DNA from: Uloborus plumipes
Taxonomy: Eukaryota; Arthropoda; Arachnida; Araneae; Uloboridae
Reading direction: 5' to 3'
Assembly: GCA_038373865.1 (NCBI GenBank)
Contig: JAXGGA010002075.1
Coordinates: 62,001 to 126,000, forward strand
Length of the DNA stretch: 64,000 bases
In this document: piece after piece, positions 35,818 to 47,160 of the stretch
Layout: every line of letters starts with the position of its first letter
Numbering within the stretch: the first letter of the stretch is position 1
Program-made: the position numbers and the translations under genes
Notes under the pieces: model-generated
What the model was told of the DNA's origin: nothing
Seen by the model: the letters and a program-made list of their open reading frames with translations, nothing else
Database searches by the model: none

Positions 35818-36120
35818 CAGTACAACCGCGTTCATCCGAGCTTACTGGAGAAAAAAAACGGAAAATCTGAAATTCGTATAATCCCTGTAAACTGTAATAG
35901 GTAATAAGTGAAACAAATCTTTAAAAGAGCAGATTTACAGATAAAAATAATGGAACTAAATGATGTTCTTAGTTATTAAGACAAAAAAAAATCAGAAGTT
36001 CGGATTATCCTTGTAATATAGAATGGATAATAAGCGAAACAAATCTTCAAATGACTTCCCTTACATTATGATAAAAATGAAGGAACTACAATAAGGTGCT
36101 TACAAGGTATTAAAAACTAT
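35818..36120 (+). mobile_element. Tigger/pogo-like left end with internal duplication
   Basis: After TA comes CAGTACAACCGCGTTCATCC, a Tigger-type terminus. The following ~240 bp is two imperfect copies of a ~120 bp unit sharing AATAAG(T/C)GAAACAAATCTT and ATGATAAAAATGAAGGAACT-like words. No right terminus was recognised. Confidence 0.45.
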
Positions 36121-36129
36121 AAAACAATG

Positions 36130-37310
36130 GTCACATATCTTAACAAAGACTAGGTCCTCTGTCCTCTACTTTGAACACGGGCGTCCTGTAGCTTTGAGCG
36201 AAGCGCGGCACTCAAGGGTTTTATCATTAAGGCTCCAGGTTGAGTGGTGTCGGGCTAATGGTTCAAGTGCACCATGCTGTTTACTAGATTACCATAAATT
36301 ATTGTGCAGTATATTTAGGGCAGCTTACTCGGCGAAACAAAAAGCGAATGTTTAACTTGCTTATAGCTACGTTTCTGCTGTCGTAATTTAATATTATTTA
36401 TATCAGGAGCTCTCAAGCTTTTTGAGCCGGTACACGTTTTTTGTGTATCGTTGATTTCATGCCCCCATCAAAATCTCTTAAGCTTGTTATGATATATAAA
36501 TTCAAAATAAATTTACATAGTATAAATTAAAAACATTTTTACTGAACATTTTTTTTTTCCATTTTTTTCTTAATCATGCATAAAATTTTGAAAAAGTGTT
36601 AGGAAGTAATTAATGGGAACCTTGAACAGCAATTTTTTTCAAGCTTTTTTAAACCGCAGAAGATACTTCGTTGATACAATGTCTTCGTTTTCAATGTACT
36701 TTTTCAAAACCAGTTCAGCAGTAAATTAACTGAGTATTGCAAAACTTTGGTTTCAGTGTCACACGATATTACTCAAACGTTTGTCCTAATTAAATTCTGA
36801 GGTTATCAATACAGTTTTTTACACTTTTCGGTTATTAACTGCGTTCCTATGTCAAATATTTTCATACCCCAAGTAGTATTTATATCACCGGTTTAGTGCC
36901 AGATCTGAGATTTTTCCGAAGAGGGGCAAACAGTTGAAAATTTTGCCTTTTACCGTCTTTCTTCAAGTTTTTATATCTAGTTTCAACGAAAAAAATCATA
37001 GAAATAATGTGAACTTTCCATCCTTCAGATGTTGCAGCTAGGAGCAAGAGTTTCTTGCTCGCCCTCAAATTTTGTAAAGGTAGTAGTACACTTTATAGTA
37101 TGGTACGTAGTTCATGCATATTATATAGTATAAATACACTATTACATAGCATATGCAAATGCTCAGTTCTATGTAAAATTTGGCATCCAACCTAAGCCAT
37201 GGGCGCTATATTAAATTTTGTGCAAAAGGATTTGAAAGTGAGCAAAAGTCATGAAACATTTTCCGCTTTGGAAAATTAAACATTAAATATGTCCGGTATG
37301 TAAATCCGGA
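36130..37310. other. Gene-free stretch
   Basis: Nothing supported; a GC-richer ~130 bp patch near 36.16-36.28 kb (GGGCGTCCTGTAGC, GAGCGAAGCGCGGCAC) is unidentified. Confidence 0.45.
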
Positions 37311-37320
37311 CTATATTAAG

Positions 37321-38173
37321 CAGTGGTCGAAAGTAGCACGCTACAAGTAGCAAAACTACTGTAGTAGCTACCTTTTTTAGTAGTGTGTTGTGTAGCGCGC
37401 TACTTTTTAAAAAAAGGTAGAGTAGTGAGTAGCGCGATGCAAAAAAAAAATAGAAGTTTGTAGTGATTTCTGGAAACTACTTTTAAATTAAAAAAAAAAA
37501 AAGAAAAGAAAGAAAAAAAGAAAGAAAAAAAAAGAGAACGAAGGTAAAAAACAAGGTTTAATCGATTTTGATGTGCAAATCTTGGACGAGTACAGCAGCG
37601 GACCGCAATGAGAAATAAGAAACATATAAAAAAAATGGCTGATCTTTGACACATTTTATCTGTTTGATGCCATTGGTTTATTTGGCATCACATTTTTTAT
37701 ATTCCTTCAAATACTTTTCATGTTCCTAAATATTCCCTGGCAAGAAATTTAAAAAAAAAAAGAAATGAATGTTGAGTTCTTTCAATCTTTCAACTTAAGA
37801 ATCTTTTCTTGTGGCGAATATTCGCAAAAATTAAAAATAAAAATCTAAAACGAACAAATTTTAGCCAAATAAAGGTACAAAAAGGAAAAGTAACAAATAA
37901 ATTCAAAGACAATTCCCAGTTCTGTTCCATACGCAGATGAGGTAATTCATTAATGTAAACCTCTTTTTGAATTTTTCATGTCAATTATCAAACGGTGTAT
38001 GCTTTTCATTTATTTATTTTTTTAAAAGTAGCGAAGTAGCAACTACAATTCAAAAGTAGTTTGTAATCGCTACATTTAAAAGAAAGTAGTTGTAGCTGTA
38101 GTTAACTACATTTATATCAAAGTAGCTGTAGTTGCAGTTCGCTACAAAAGAAATGTAGTTTTTCCAACCACTG
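37321..38173. mobile_element. hAT element, non-autonomous, 853 bp
   Basis: Left end CAGTGGTCGAAAGTAGC and right end (other strand) CAGTGGTTGGAAAAACTAC are hAT-type terminal repeats. A perfect 8-bp duplication, ATATTAAG, flanks the element at 37313-37320 and 38174-38181. Subterminal regions are dense in GTAGC/GCTAC words on both strands (for example 37336-37435 and 38027-38155), as expected for hAT transposase binding sites. The middle is AT-rich with A/G runs and no transposase frame. Confidence 0.9.
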
Positions 38174-38184
38174 ATATTAAGTAA

Positions 38185-41100
38185 TGGTAACTATTTTTTT
38201 TTACTATATTAAAAAATACATCTAAAAATGTATTCCAAATAATCTGGAAATCTAAATTAATGAATTGTGGATAAACGAGGTGCTATTGTTCTACAGTTAC
38301 TGAGTACAATTCAGTAAAAATGTTCTTCTAGAATTGCAATGCAAGCAGAAAGTCAGTCATATCTGATGAATGCCTGAAATCTCAAAAGGAGGAAAAGAAC
38401 AGGATGCCGAGGAAGAAGAAGAAAAAAAAAATACTTCACTAGAATGAGGAAAAGAAAACTGAACAATTGGAAAGAAAAGATAAAGGACAGATAAAACACT
38501 GAAAAATGTCAGAACACTTTCAGAAACTCGAAACGTAATAAGAAAAGAAATCGAAAAGACAACTCCTTAGATGAACAGAGTAAAGAAAGTGTCCCATCAG
38601 GCTCAACTAAATTATTTTCTGTTTCTACACTGATAAATGTTGCTGCAATTCACTCAAAATAAGCTTGCCTAGCTGCGTTTTTAAGTTGAATATTTTTTGG
38701 AGGCGTTTAAGGTTTCTTTTCTCGTTTTTGAAATTAGACACAGAAGGTTTCCGGCAAAGAAAAACTGGTAGGAGTAAAAGTCGCTGCAGCACGTAAAAAT
38801 GGGCTCGATGTTTAGAGCGTTAAGTTCAATCGTCCTGAGAATACTGGCTAATGTGCGTGTAAAAGAAAAAATACATTTTTAAAAGCATTGAAAAAATGAG
38901 TGTTTTCTTGCAAATTGGGAAACAATTTCAGTCAACATTAAAAAGAAATACTTGATAGTCAAACAAATAAAATTCACTTTCAAAAACCTAAAAAAAAGCC
39001 TCATTTTTGAGAAAGAAAGTACTTAAAGTTGTCAGTTGTTTCATAAACAAATGCGAATAATAAAAACTGTTTCAATTATAAGCTGCTATTACGTATCAAA
39101 GTGAATGATGTAACTTGAAGGGTGCCACTCCTTTGTAAAATGATCGTATACATAAATTTAAATGAGCTAAAACTCGAGAGCACAGACGCATGTTACTAGC
39201 AGTAGTTTTTCTAACATGCTTTTCAACAAAATATTGCGAACAATATTATGAGGCAACTTTTCCACGCGATTGAAAATTTGATATAAAAAAAAAAGAAAAA
39301 AAAATCCAATGCACCCTATTGTGTATGAAATGTTTGTGATAAATAAGTATCCATAGAATTTATATGTGCATGAAAATAAAATTTCCCCTTCAGTAACATA
39401 CTTATTGAAATACCGTATGATTACCACTACACTCGAAAACACTTTCATGCTCTATACATGATTTGGTAGGGAGTGTAATAAAAGAATATGACTGTCATTT
39501 ATGCAGGTTATTACTTTGACCTAATCAGATTTTGCGAGCTTAACCTTTAATCATTGAACAAGCAAATACAGCGTCATATCGAAAGACAGAAAGAAAAAGA
39601 GTCTGATTAGTAATTTTATCTGGTTAAGCGTTTCCTGATAAACGAATATGGGCAATTCCGCAGTTACAGACATAAAAATCAAAATTCAAACACACAGTTT
39701 GGAGCTATAAAATTCTATATATTTTTCTGTCTGATATAATTCAATGCTGTTTATGCTCTTCTAATTTGGTGCAGATTCCATGATTACAATAAATAACAAT
39801 TTCGTTTCAAATTTGATTGCTACGTCCGTAACGGTGTAATTTCCCATTTGTCTTTTATAAATAAATTTATATTTTTTAAATATTCGTTGTCGACATGGGG
39901 GAAAAAGTGCTTTTATAAAAAGCATTCGATTCCAAAGCAAAAATTTTGTTTTTATTAATTGTAACTTTCTTTGTTCTTAAAGTTTGGGTGGAATTGAATT
40001 TTTTTTTGTGCTTATTTTTTTTAATGATTTAAAATTACATTTGGAGGATTCAGCTGATCGTATGTACCTTACGGACCAAATAGCATTTCAACTGTTTAGG
40101 TACAGTGCGATTAGCTATCTACATCAACCTTATGTGGAAGTAAATGGATTTTTCCCATTTACAGCCTAGTCTCTGGGGGTAAAAGGAAATATGACTTTAT
40201 TTGCTAACAAAGAGCCGTAAAGTCGATTTTCATGCCCAGTTGCTCACAGAGAATTAAGTGTTGAACACAATTCACGAAGTTTTATGTCTTAAATAACCCA
40301 AAAGAAATGGATGGATCTAAATTTGAAACACTGAAATTCTGTTGCACTTCACCCCATTTGTCTCTACATCGAATAAAAAATTCTAAAAATGATACATGAT
40401 CTATGAAGCAGTCTAATGTATTTAAAAAACATGTATTCAGATTTTTTCGATGTAAGAAAACACAAAATGAAAAATGAAGCAACTAAAAACACAGTTCCTA
40501 CGTAACTCAATTTACTTCTAAATGAACTATGAAACTAGTTAAAAAAAATACGCATATACATCAATCTTTATGTATTTAATTATTGTAAGAAAAAACTGCC
40601 TCCACTTAAAATGTTTTCTTTCAATAATTATTTCTTTAATTGGAAGCAATTAATAGCGGAAAATGCTATTCAAATTAAAAGAATAATTGTGTTACAAGAT
40701 AAGGATGCCCATGCGCTATTCAAATGTTTATTTTTAATACTCTTTCCTTGTTAAACGAGCTTTAATTATCCATTCATTTTTATTATATGAAAGTACCAAT
40801 TGATTCAGCGATTGCTGCAAATATTTTCCGTATTTAACACTATCAATAAAATTTTAATCAATGAAATACGGGCGGTTAAATTCCATTACCGATTTTCAGC
40901 TACGGGAAATAATGAACTATGTTTTTGTAGCATCGAGGCTAAACAGGAATTTAAACCGATGCAAACGCTTAGCACCTTCTTCTGCGAATCTGAATTAATA
41001 TTCATTAAAATGTTAAGTGGGGCTACGAAATTTAATTAGAAATAATATAATAAGAGCTAGTGTTACGTTAACCGTTTCGAAGTGTAATGAAAGGAAAGAG

Positions 41101-41485
41101 AAGAAAAGTGGAGAAGACAGAGAGCTCAGAAAAGAGTGCAAGAGTTCAAGCGAGCGTGTAATTAGTCTTAACCGTCAAACACTTTTAATCGAATCACGAC
41201 GGTGAAAGTATTTGGTGCGGAGGGGGTCTTTGGAGCACGGCTATGGAAACTTACTTGGAGTATCAAGTTTGCTGTGTTTTGTATCGGGAACTTGAGATTA
41301 AGGGTGGTTAAAAGAAGTTTAGAATGTTAATTTGCTGGCGTGTCTCTCTTTAGTTGTAATATGATGAATTCGTTTGCACAAATGAGACAGTCTTAAGCAC
41401 ATATTTGCACTTTATGCAGGGATTTTAAGCTTGAGATTTTTATTTTAAGGTATTCAATAAAGGAAATCATTTTGTATTATCATAT
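38185..41485. other. Gene-free AT-rich stretch
   Basis: No gene or bounded repeat that I can support in 3.3 kb. Short frames at 39.2, 40.0, 40.3, 40.8 and 41.0 kb have no recognisable motif. Confidence 0.5.
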
Positions 41486-41491
41486 GAAGTA

Positions 41492-42183
41492 CAGGGTCTG
41501 GCGTAATGAATAGTAGGATATAAAAGGGACAGAGCTTCGAAATAAACTGAAAGTTTTATTGAAACAAACATTGAAAACAGAAAATTGCATGATGCCATTA
41601 CCATGCGTGTTTTTACTTGATTTTCTTTATGATACCATACGCAGGCCCGTCATTTAGGGGGGCAGGGCAAGGGGCAATTGCCCCCCCCCTGACTTTGAGA
41701 AATCAATGTATTTACATACAAGTGGGCGTGGTTTTTGCTGATTTCCGATGAAATTGCATTGAGTTTTCACCCTTTGCCCCCCCTCCCCTGGAAAAACTTG
41801 AAATGACGTCCCTGACCATACACATGATCTGAGCTTTTCTCCAGTCGTTGAGTGCAAGCTTCCACCACCCAATCTAGCACGTTCACTCAGATCTCTTCCA
41901 CAGCTGCATGCATCTTTACTTTGAGTACACGTCCTCATATTGTGGCTATACTCAAGGAAAGTATGCTTACACCCATGGAGGAGATCCCATTGAACGGTGG
42001 TGAAAACGTTCATTCGACGCCTGAAGAAAAGCGCTGATCGTGATAGCAACTATCTGTATGGCGTCATATATTTTAAACCAAGTAATTGCCTACATTTTTC
42101 TTTGATTTCAATATTTGCTTCAATGACATTTTCAAATTGTTTCGATGTCATGTCCCTTTTATATCCTATATTCATAAAGACTG
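41492..42183. mobile_element. Inverted-repeat DNA element hosting a hAT MITE
   Basis: Both ends start CAG and converge on ATGAATA...TAGGATATAAAAGGGACA within 40 bp, in inverted orientation (left 41492-41540, right 42135-42183). Weaker inverted similarity (CGAAA-AA-TGAAA, ATTGAA-CAAA-ATTGAAA) continues for ~100 bp. The left end follows TA; the right does not clearly precede TA. The MITE at 41642-41814 is inserted in it. Minus-strand sequence at 41.82-42.05 kb (AAVEEI, VNVLDWVVEAC) may be a decayed transposase C-terminus, with a stop in frame; this is a guess. Confidence 0.55.
41642..41814. mobile_element. hAT-like MITE, copy 2
   Basis: A 173 bp copy of the element at 23.23 kb in the same orientation, ends CAGGCCCGTCAT and inverted CAGGGACGTCAT. 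The flanks are ACCATACG (41634-41641) and ACCATACA (41815-41822), a 7-of-8 match to an 8-bp target duplication. It is nested in the element at 41.49-42.18 kb, so it arrived later. The minus-strand 131-codon frame crossing it is chance. Confidence 0.9.
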
Positions 42184-42189
42184 ATGATT

Positions 42190-43090
42190 AGCTTTCGAAA
42201 ATGATATTTTGCGTGGAAAAACTGATGAATTGTATGTATTGCGGGAGTGACAGTGTGGTCGCAAACCATTATTTTCAAGTTCAAAAACTTTTTTTGCGAG
42301 TTGATACTTTATATTAGGTTCCATAATAGTTTTTTATTCTCAAACATATCACAAATAAAAGTCAAAAGGGCAAATATATGAGTAGAATGTCATACCCATG
42401 ACATTTAAGCAACTAGCAAAAATATGTATGCCGGAAACATGTATCTGGGAATACAAAATACTTCTTTAGATCTTAATTGTTGTTACTGTTACTGAACTTA
42501 ATTGTTGTTGAAATTAAGTTTCTTCCATGAATACGGTTATATTGTAAGAAATGAACTAGCTTTGTGCAACAAAGCAACCATAAAAGATTAACGTAGCCCA
42601 ATGATACATATTGTAAGAATTATTAACGATATTTAAAAAGTTAATTTCATGGTACATTTGAAACAAAAAGATTAATAAAAAGATAGCACAAGCTTTGCTT
42701 TTCATTAACGCTGAATCTTATCAAGAGGTAATAATTGAAGGTGGAATTAATATTTAAGGATAATTGTGTCTCAAAGATAAATTACAACTAGCTATAAATT
42801 AAAGAAAAAATACTTCACGTAATACAAAAGAAACACACCCACACCAAGCCCAAAGAAATTGTTTCGGAAAAAATCTCTTGCGATCACTTCGAGTCAAAGA
42901 GAACGGGTTTCGCGCATTATTAACTGAACATCGACCAGCATGAATTGAGTACGAGTATTATCAACTTCAGGGAATTACTAAATGCCATTCTTAGTGAGAA
43001 TTAAATAGAAAATAAATAATTCTTACTGTTGTTGATTTTGTATTCCAACATTTGTACCTTTATTTTATATTTGTTCGCAATTTGTTTTTA
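42190..43090. other. Gene-free AT-rich stretch
   Basis: No supported feature between the nested hAT locus and the Helitron end. Confidence 0.5.
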
Positions 43091-43109
43091 TAATTAACTA
43101 GCTGACCCG

Positions 43110-43127
43110 GCCACGCGTTGCTGTGGC
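43110..43127 (-). terminator. Helitron 3' terminal hairpin
   Basis: GCCAC (43110-43114) pairs with GTGGC (43123-43127) around an 8-nt loop, 12 bases inside the CTAG end. In Helitrons this hairpin marks the end of rolling-circle transposition; it is not a transcription terminator in the usual sense. Confidence 0.75.
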
Positions 43128-43470
43128 TAAGGTATGGGTTAAACTATAATGTTTCAATAGAAACGAAAAACTTTATTACCGTTATAGAGATCAACTTTAT
43201 ATAAATATGAATTTAAGGTCAAAATATGAAAACAATCGAACAAAAATTTCCTAAGTTTGCTAGAAACAAAAAATCAACAAAAAATGTAGCATTTTAGTAC
43301 TTAGAAATATTATATTCAAGCTTGTAACAATTGAGTTAATTAAAAATTTGCTTATTGCTATTGTAACATTTTATTTTTTTAGTAATGTAGGTAGGGTAGA
43401 TAATTCCCCAATATTATTTGTTATTTTTTGAATTATAAGCATTTTAAATTTCAGTTTAACTCAACACTAA

Positions 43471-43908
43471 TCAGTGCACAATATAATTTGTTAATCTGTC
43501 TCTTGTAAACAAAATTAGATTGGATGTTTTTCCCACACGGGAGCAAGCGACCTATAGTTGCCCATGGGAAAAACATGGGTTTTCTAAATCTAAACCGCAA
43601 ACTGACATTGTTTGTCCTTGGAACTTATTAATGGACATGGCGAAAGCTAAACGAATGGGAAACTGTAGCCTTTTGAAGGGTATTGAAGATTCTGACGGTG
43701 TCATTGGGATACGTGGCAACAGAACTACTTCATCTTTAAATTTGCCAGTCAAAATGATTGCCTCAATAATGTTCCCAGTGATTTTTTTGATAACTAAACG
43801 CGTACCATTGCATAATCTCAGTGGATTTAAATTACGTAGAAGAACTATGGATGAACCAATTTTTAACCGCAGATTATGTGGTGGCATACCGGGTATGTTT
43901 AAAAAATT
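43471..43908 (-). pseudogene. Helitron PIF1-like helicase, C-terminal remnant
   Basis: The translated minus strand runs GMPPHNLRLKIGSSIVLLRN then LNPLRLCNGTRL, the block in which Helitron helicases read PPH.L.LK.G..I.LLRN..P..CNGTRL. It continues through LPRIP and FPIRLAFAMSINKFQGQTM, the PIF1 motif V block (usual form INKSQGQ; here S is F), to CGLDLENPCFSHGQL. There a stop (TAG for the usual Tyr of YVACSRV) interrupts it at 43552-43554. After it, VACSRVGKTSNLILFTRD and NYIVH follow in the same frame, so the stop is a recent point change. The upstream limit, about 43908, is a junction with the first 5'-end unit, where everything carrying Walker motifs and the Rep domain has been lost. It is inactive. 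The plus-strand 130-codon frame here is its shadow. Confidence 0.85.
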
Positions 43909-43910
43909 TT

Positions 43911-44702
43911 AGTCAAGAATAGAGAAAAGCTGGTAGCTAAATAGATAATTTGCAATAAAAAATATATTGCGGTCCTAAATTGAGATAAAAACTATCCTAT
44001 CATTTAAGTTGGACCAAACTGAAACTGCGTGCAAAATTTGGTTAAAATCGGTTCAGTAGCTGAGGAGTCCATTGGCCACAAACACAGAGACACGTAATTT
44101 TTATATATTATAAGAAAGATTATGACCTGTTTACTGCGCTCCAGAAGCTGCCAGAACGTGTACTTTATGTCGCTCAGCCATGCAGGTGTCAAAAAACGCT
44201 TAGCCAAGAACACAGAAAAGCTGGTAGCTAAATACATAATTTGCAATTAAAAATATATTGCGGTCTTAAATTGAGATAAAAACTATCCTATCATTTAAGT
44301 TGGACCAAACTGAAACTGCGTGTAAAATTTGGTTAAAATCGGTTCAGTAGCTGAGGAATCCATTGGCCACAAACACAGGGACACGTAATTTTTATATATT
44401 AAGATATTACCTGTTTACTGCGCTTCGGAAGCTGTCAGAACGTGTGCTTTATGTCGCTCAGCCATGGAGGTGTCAAAAAAGGCTTAGTAAAAAGGTTTAG
44501 CCAAGAACACAGAAAAGCTGGTAGCTAAATACATAATTTGCAATTAAAAATACATTGCGGTCCTAAATTGAGATATAAACTATCCTATCATTTAAGTTGA
44601 ACTAAACTGAAACTGCGTGCAAAATTTGGTTACAATCGGTTCAGTAATTGAGGAGTCCATTGGCCACAAACACAGGGGACACGTAATTTTTATATATTAA
44701 GA
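43911..44702 (-). repeat. Triplicated Helitron 5'-end unit
   Basis: Three direct units (43911-44200, 44201-44497, 44498-44702) share AGAAAAGCTGGTAGCTAAAT, ATATTGCGGTCCTAAATTGA, CTATCCTATCATTTAAGTTG and GAGGA(G/A)TCCATTGGCCAC, each ending with the ACGTAATTTTTATATATTA terminus (reverse of the Helitron 5' end). Units 1 and 2 also carry an extra ~90 bp (ACTGCGCTCCAGAAGCTG or close variants). Each copy thus keeps a full 5' terminus inside the same element. Confidence 0.9.
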
Positions 44703-45044
44703 TGCACTTTTGAAAAAAAAAAAAAAAACTACTAAATATGGCAGCGAAAGAAGTATGTTTTTTTTTATCCTGTTTTGAAAAAAAAGTTCTAATGCTGATG
44801 TTGATACCGGTATTTCGATTTAACGATTAAAAAATACCGAACACGTGGTATTACATTTTTGGTCCTATATGGCAATTACTAGATGTTACTTCTTAACGCA
44901 GCAATGGCGCATATTAACTAATAAATAAGTTTTCTAAAACTGTTAATATCATCTTCAGTTAGTAATTCGTGCGGCCTCTAAAATGGCAGAGAAATTACTT
45001 TTTAATTTAAATTAAACAAAACTCAGTGGCGCAATAGCCCATGA

Positions 45045-45265
45045 GGCCAATGACTGCTGTGACCATCTCAGTTTTCGAGACCGAGGGCTCTGGGCTGTAA
45101 GGCTCGTGCTTCGATCAGATGGTCGGCTCAACGCGGAACTCTAGTGTTTAATTCCTAAGCAAGCTTGGTACTCATTTTATCTACCCATTGAAAGAATAAA
45201 AGACTGAGACGTTCGTATCCAACATGGGAATCGAACCTGGATCTGCGGCATGGTTGCAAGAAGCC
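45045..45265. mobile_element. SINE-like dispersed segment
   Basis: It has a higher GC content than the flanks, with CTAAGCAAGCTTGGTACTCA, TTTTATCTACCCATTGAAAG and GACTGAGACGTTCG followed by ATGGGAATCGAACCTGGA. The 'GGTACTCATTTTATC...GAAAG...GAC' layout is like the body of animal SINEs that continue into an inverse B box. Boundaries are not certain. Confidence 0.35.
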
Positions 45266-45426
45266 ACTGGGATTTGTAAATACTTTTTAAATGCAGGAAA
45301 AAGGGAAAAAAATGTATAAAATTAAATCTGGTTAATATTACTTAAGTTTTTACACATATTTTTATTAAAATATAATATGGTTTTAGATCATTTCCTTTTT
45401 GTTTCTGATTTTAATTTTGCGATTGC

Positions 45427-45580
45427 CGGCCACCTTGTCTACTGGTAAGAGAAGTCTGACAGTGGATGACAAGGTTTAGGGTTCAAATCTTGGCTCTGGT
45501 ATGGATGTACTTTTCTTTTCCTGTCCCTCTCCTTTCCTTGTGTGAATGTGTTGTTATGCTGTGAAGGGTGTCCTATGACA
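45427..45580 (+). mobile_element. tRNA-derived SINE, third type
   Basis: CCTTGTCTACTGGTAAGAG resembles an A box and TTAGGGTTCAAATCTTGGCT a B box, ~35 bases apart, followed by a pyrimidine-rich stretch (TTTTCTTTTCCTGTCCC). Not the same family as the copies at 9.2 or 19.1 kb. No working tRNA fold. Confidence 0.5.
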
Positions 45581-46077
45581 TGCGTGTACAGTAGGGTGGG
45601 CCGAAAATGATTTTTTTTTTTAGTTCGATGAGGGGTAATGCGTAAAAGGTGCCATTGGGGGAGCAAAGGCACAGAAAAAATGTGCATTTTTTGGTAAATT
45701 TCTTGATTTGCTGTAATTGCGTTGAATATTGGAAAAAATGCAGTTTTTTTCGAAAATTTTAGTAAATTATAAAAACAAAAAAATTCTATGTTCTATAACG
45801 GGTAGGGCAGAAATGTCATTGGAGCCATAGAAATTCCATAAAAATTTTGAGGTCTGTGGTATAATTCCTTCCTTATTCATAAATGCCTAGAACATTTAGC
45901 AACTTCCTGTTTTTTTTTCTACGTTTTAAATTAAATTTTGTCAAAACGTTAAAATGCTGTTTTCGCCGTACTAATCTGAAATAACTACATTTTCTGTTGC
46001 ATATAATACATTTTTAGACGTTCGGGCTAGAAAAATTAAAAAAATAATTTCCTAAAAATTAAAAAAAAAACTGCATT

Positions 46078-46436
46078 TTTAACCGACTTCGAAAAAGGAG
46101 GAGGTTCTCAATTCATAGCGTATACTTTTTTTTTTTGTTTGTTCGCACATAGCATCTGATCTACTGAACCGATTTGGACAATTTTTTTTTAATCGATAGG
46201 AGATGGTGTAACTTAGGTACCATGTACTCATATGACGATATTTGTTCACTAGAAAAAAAGTTATGATTGAAAAACTAACATTTCATGTCATTTAAAACAA
46301 TATCTGCTATCGTAAATCCTTACTTCAATGAGTGACCCAATGGTCAAGTGGTTATGCTCGTCAGGTTGAAGTTCCTGATGGAATGAGATCGAGTCCAGGT
46401 CTGCAAGGACTTTTTCGAATAGCTGCATGTTTTTTT
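46078..46436 (+). repeat. AACCGACTTC repeat with tRNA-like end, copy 1
   Basis: Starts TTTAACCGACTTCGAAAAAG GAGGAGGTTCTCAATTC-like, with CTACTGAACCGATTTGGAC and CATATGACGATATTTGTTCA, and ends in a tRNA-like segment (CCAATGGTCAAGTGGTTATG and GATCGAGTCCAGGTCTG) followed by a long T run. The second copy is at 47161-47515. The CCGACTTC...GGAGGAGG end is a very common arthropod repeat; its class is not clear to me. Confidence 0.7.
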
Positions 46437-47160
46437 TTTTTTTTTTTTTTTAATGATTTTAATGATTGTAATGTTCTTATGCAGGTACATCCTCCCATGG
46501 GAATGTGCCCCATATTTTTTTATGGTTCAAAATGACAGTTTTGGTCGGATCTTTGTTAAAATTGGCAATGGGGTCCTTCGATGCTGTAGAATTTTCTTAT
46601 GGACGTTTGCGCCGTTTTTGGGGGCTTTGAATCGATTGTGGCAATAAATGGTTTTTGATTTGCGGCACCTGTATCATTTTTTCAAAAATTATATACACAA
46701 TCAATTATATTATGTTAATTTTTGTACCTTTATAAAATTCTGTATTTTATACATTGCATTTACGTCAAATTCAAGGTAAAATTAAAAGTCAAAAATTCTG
46801 AAGATGATAAATATATGTTAAAAATTAAATAAACTATTTTTTGTGATTTTCATATTGGTTGTGACCAAAAAACATCATTACAAACAAATAAAATGTATCA
46901 AACACCATGAGTGTTGAGTTATTGGGAAAAATCTACTGTGTAATGTTTTTTTGCACTGCGAGGGGGGGAGGTATGAACGATCATTAAAGTGACACACATT
47001 TTAAAAAAATAAGATTTTGATTTGTGGTGTTTGAAAAAAGCTAAAGAGTCCACTTTAGTTGAAAATTATTTTCCATGAAAAGCAAAAACTTGCACCAATT
47101 TTCCAAGTCTTACTCTAACTCCTTCTCCCACAATTCAAATTACTTACTTTTACTTTCAAT

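Larger units (their letters stand above)
43098..44702 (-). mobile_element. Deleted Helitron with both termini
   Basis: Read on the minus strand, the element begins TCTTAATATATAAAAATTAC (5' end at 44702, after a host A) and ends with the hairpin GCCAC-8 nt-GTGGC, then CGGGTCAGCTAG (3' end at 43098, before a host T). A 5' TC, a 3' hairpin just before CTAG and insertion between A and T with no target duplication are the defining Helitron features. Only the end of the helicase remains; the Rep nuclease and most of the helicase are gone, so it is non-autonomous. The 5' end region is present three times (43911-44702). Confidence 0.85.
44705..45585. other. Gene-free stretch holding two SINE-like segments
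   Basis: About 44.71-45.05 kb is featureless AT-rich DNA with A- and T-runs. The rest is occupied by the two SINE-like pieces listed separately. Confidence 0.5.

Noticed and set aside
41654..42049. 131-codon minus-strand open frame
   Set aside because: It runs through the hAT MITE at 41642-41814 and out of it, so it joins two unrelated insertions by chance.
43520..43912. 130-codon plus-strand open frame
   Set aside because: It is the antisense of the Helitron helicase remnant, whose minus-strand motifs are clear.
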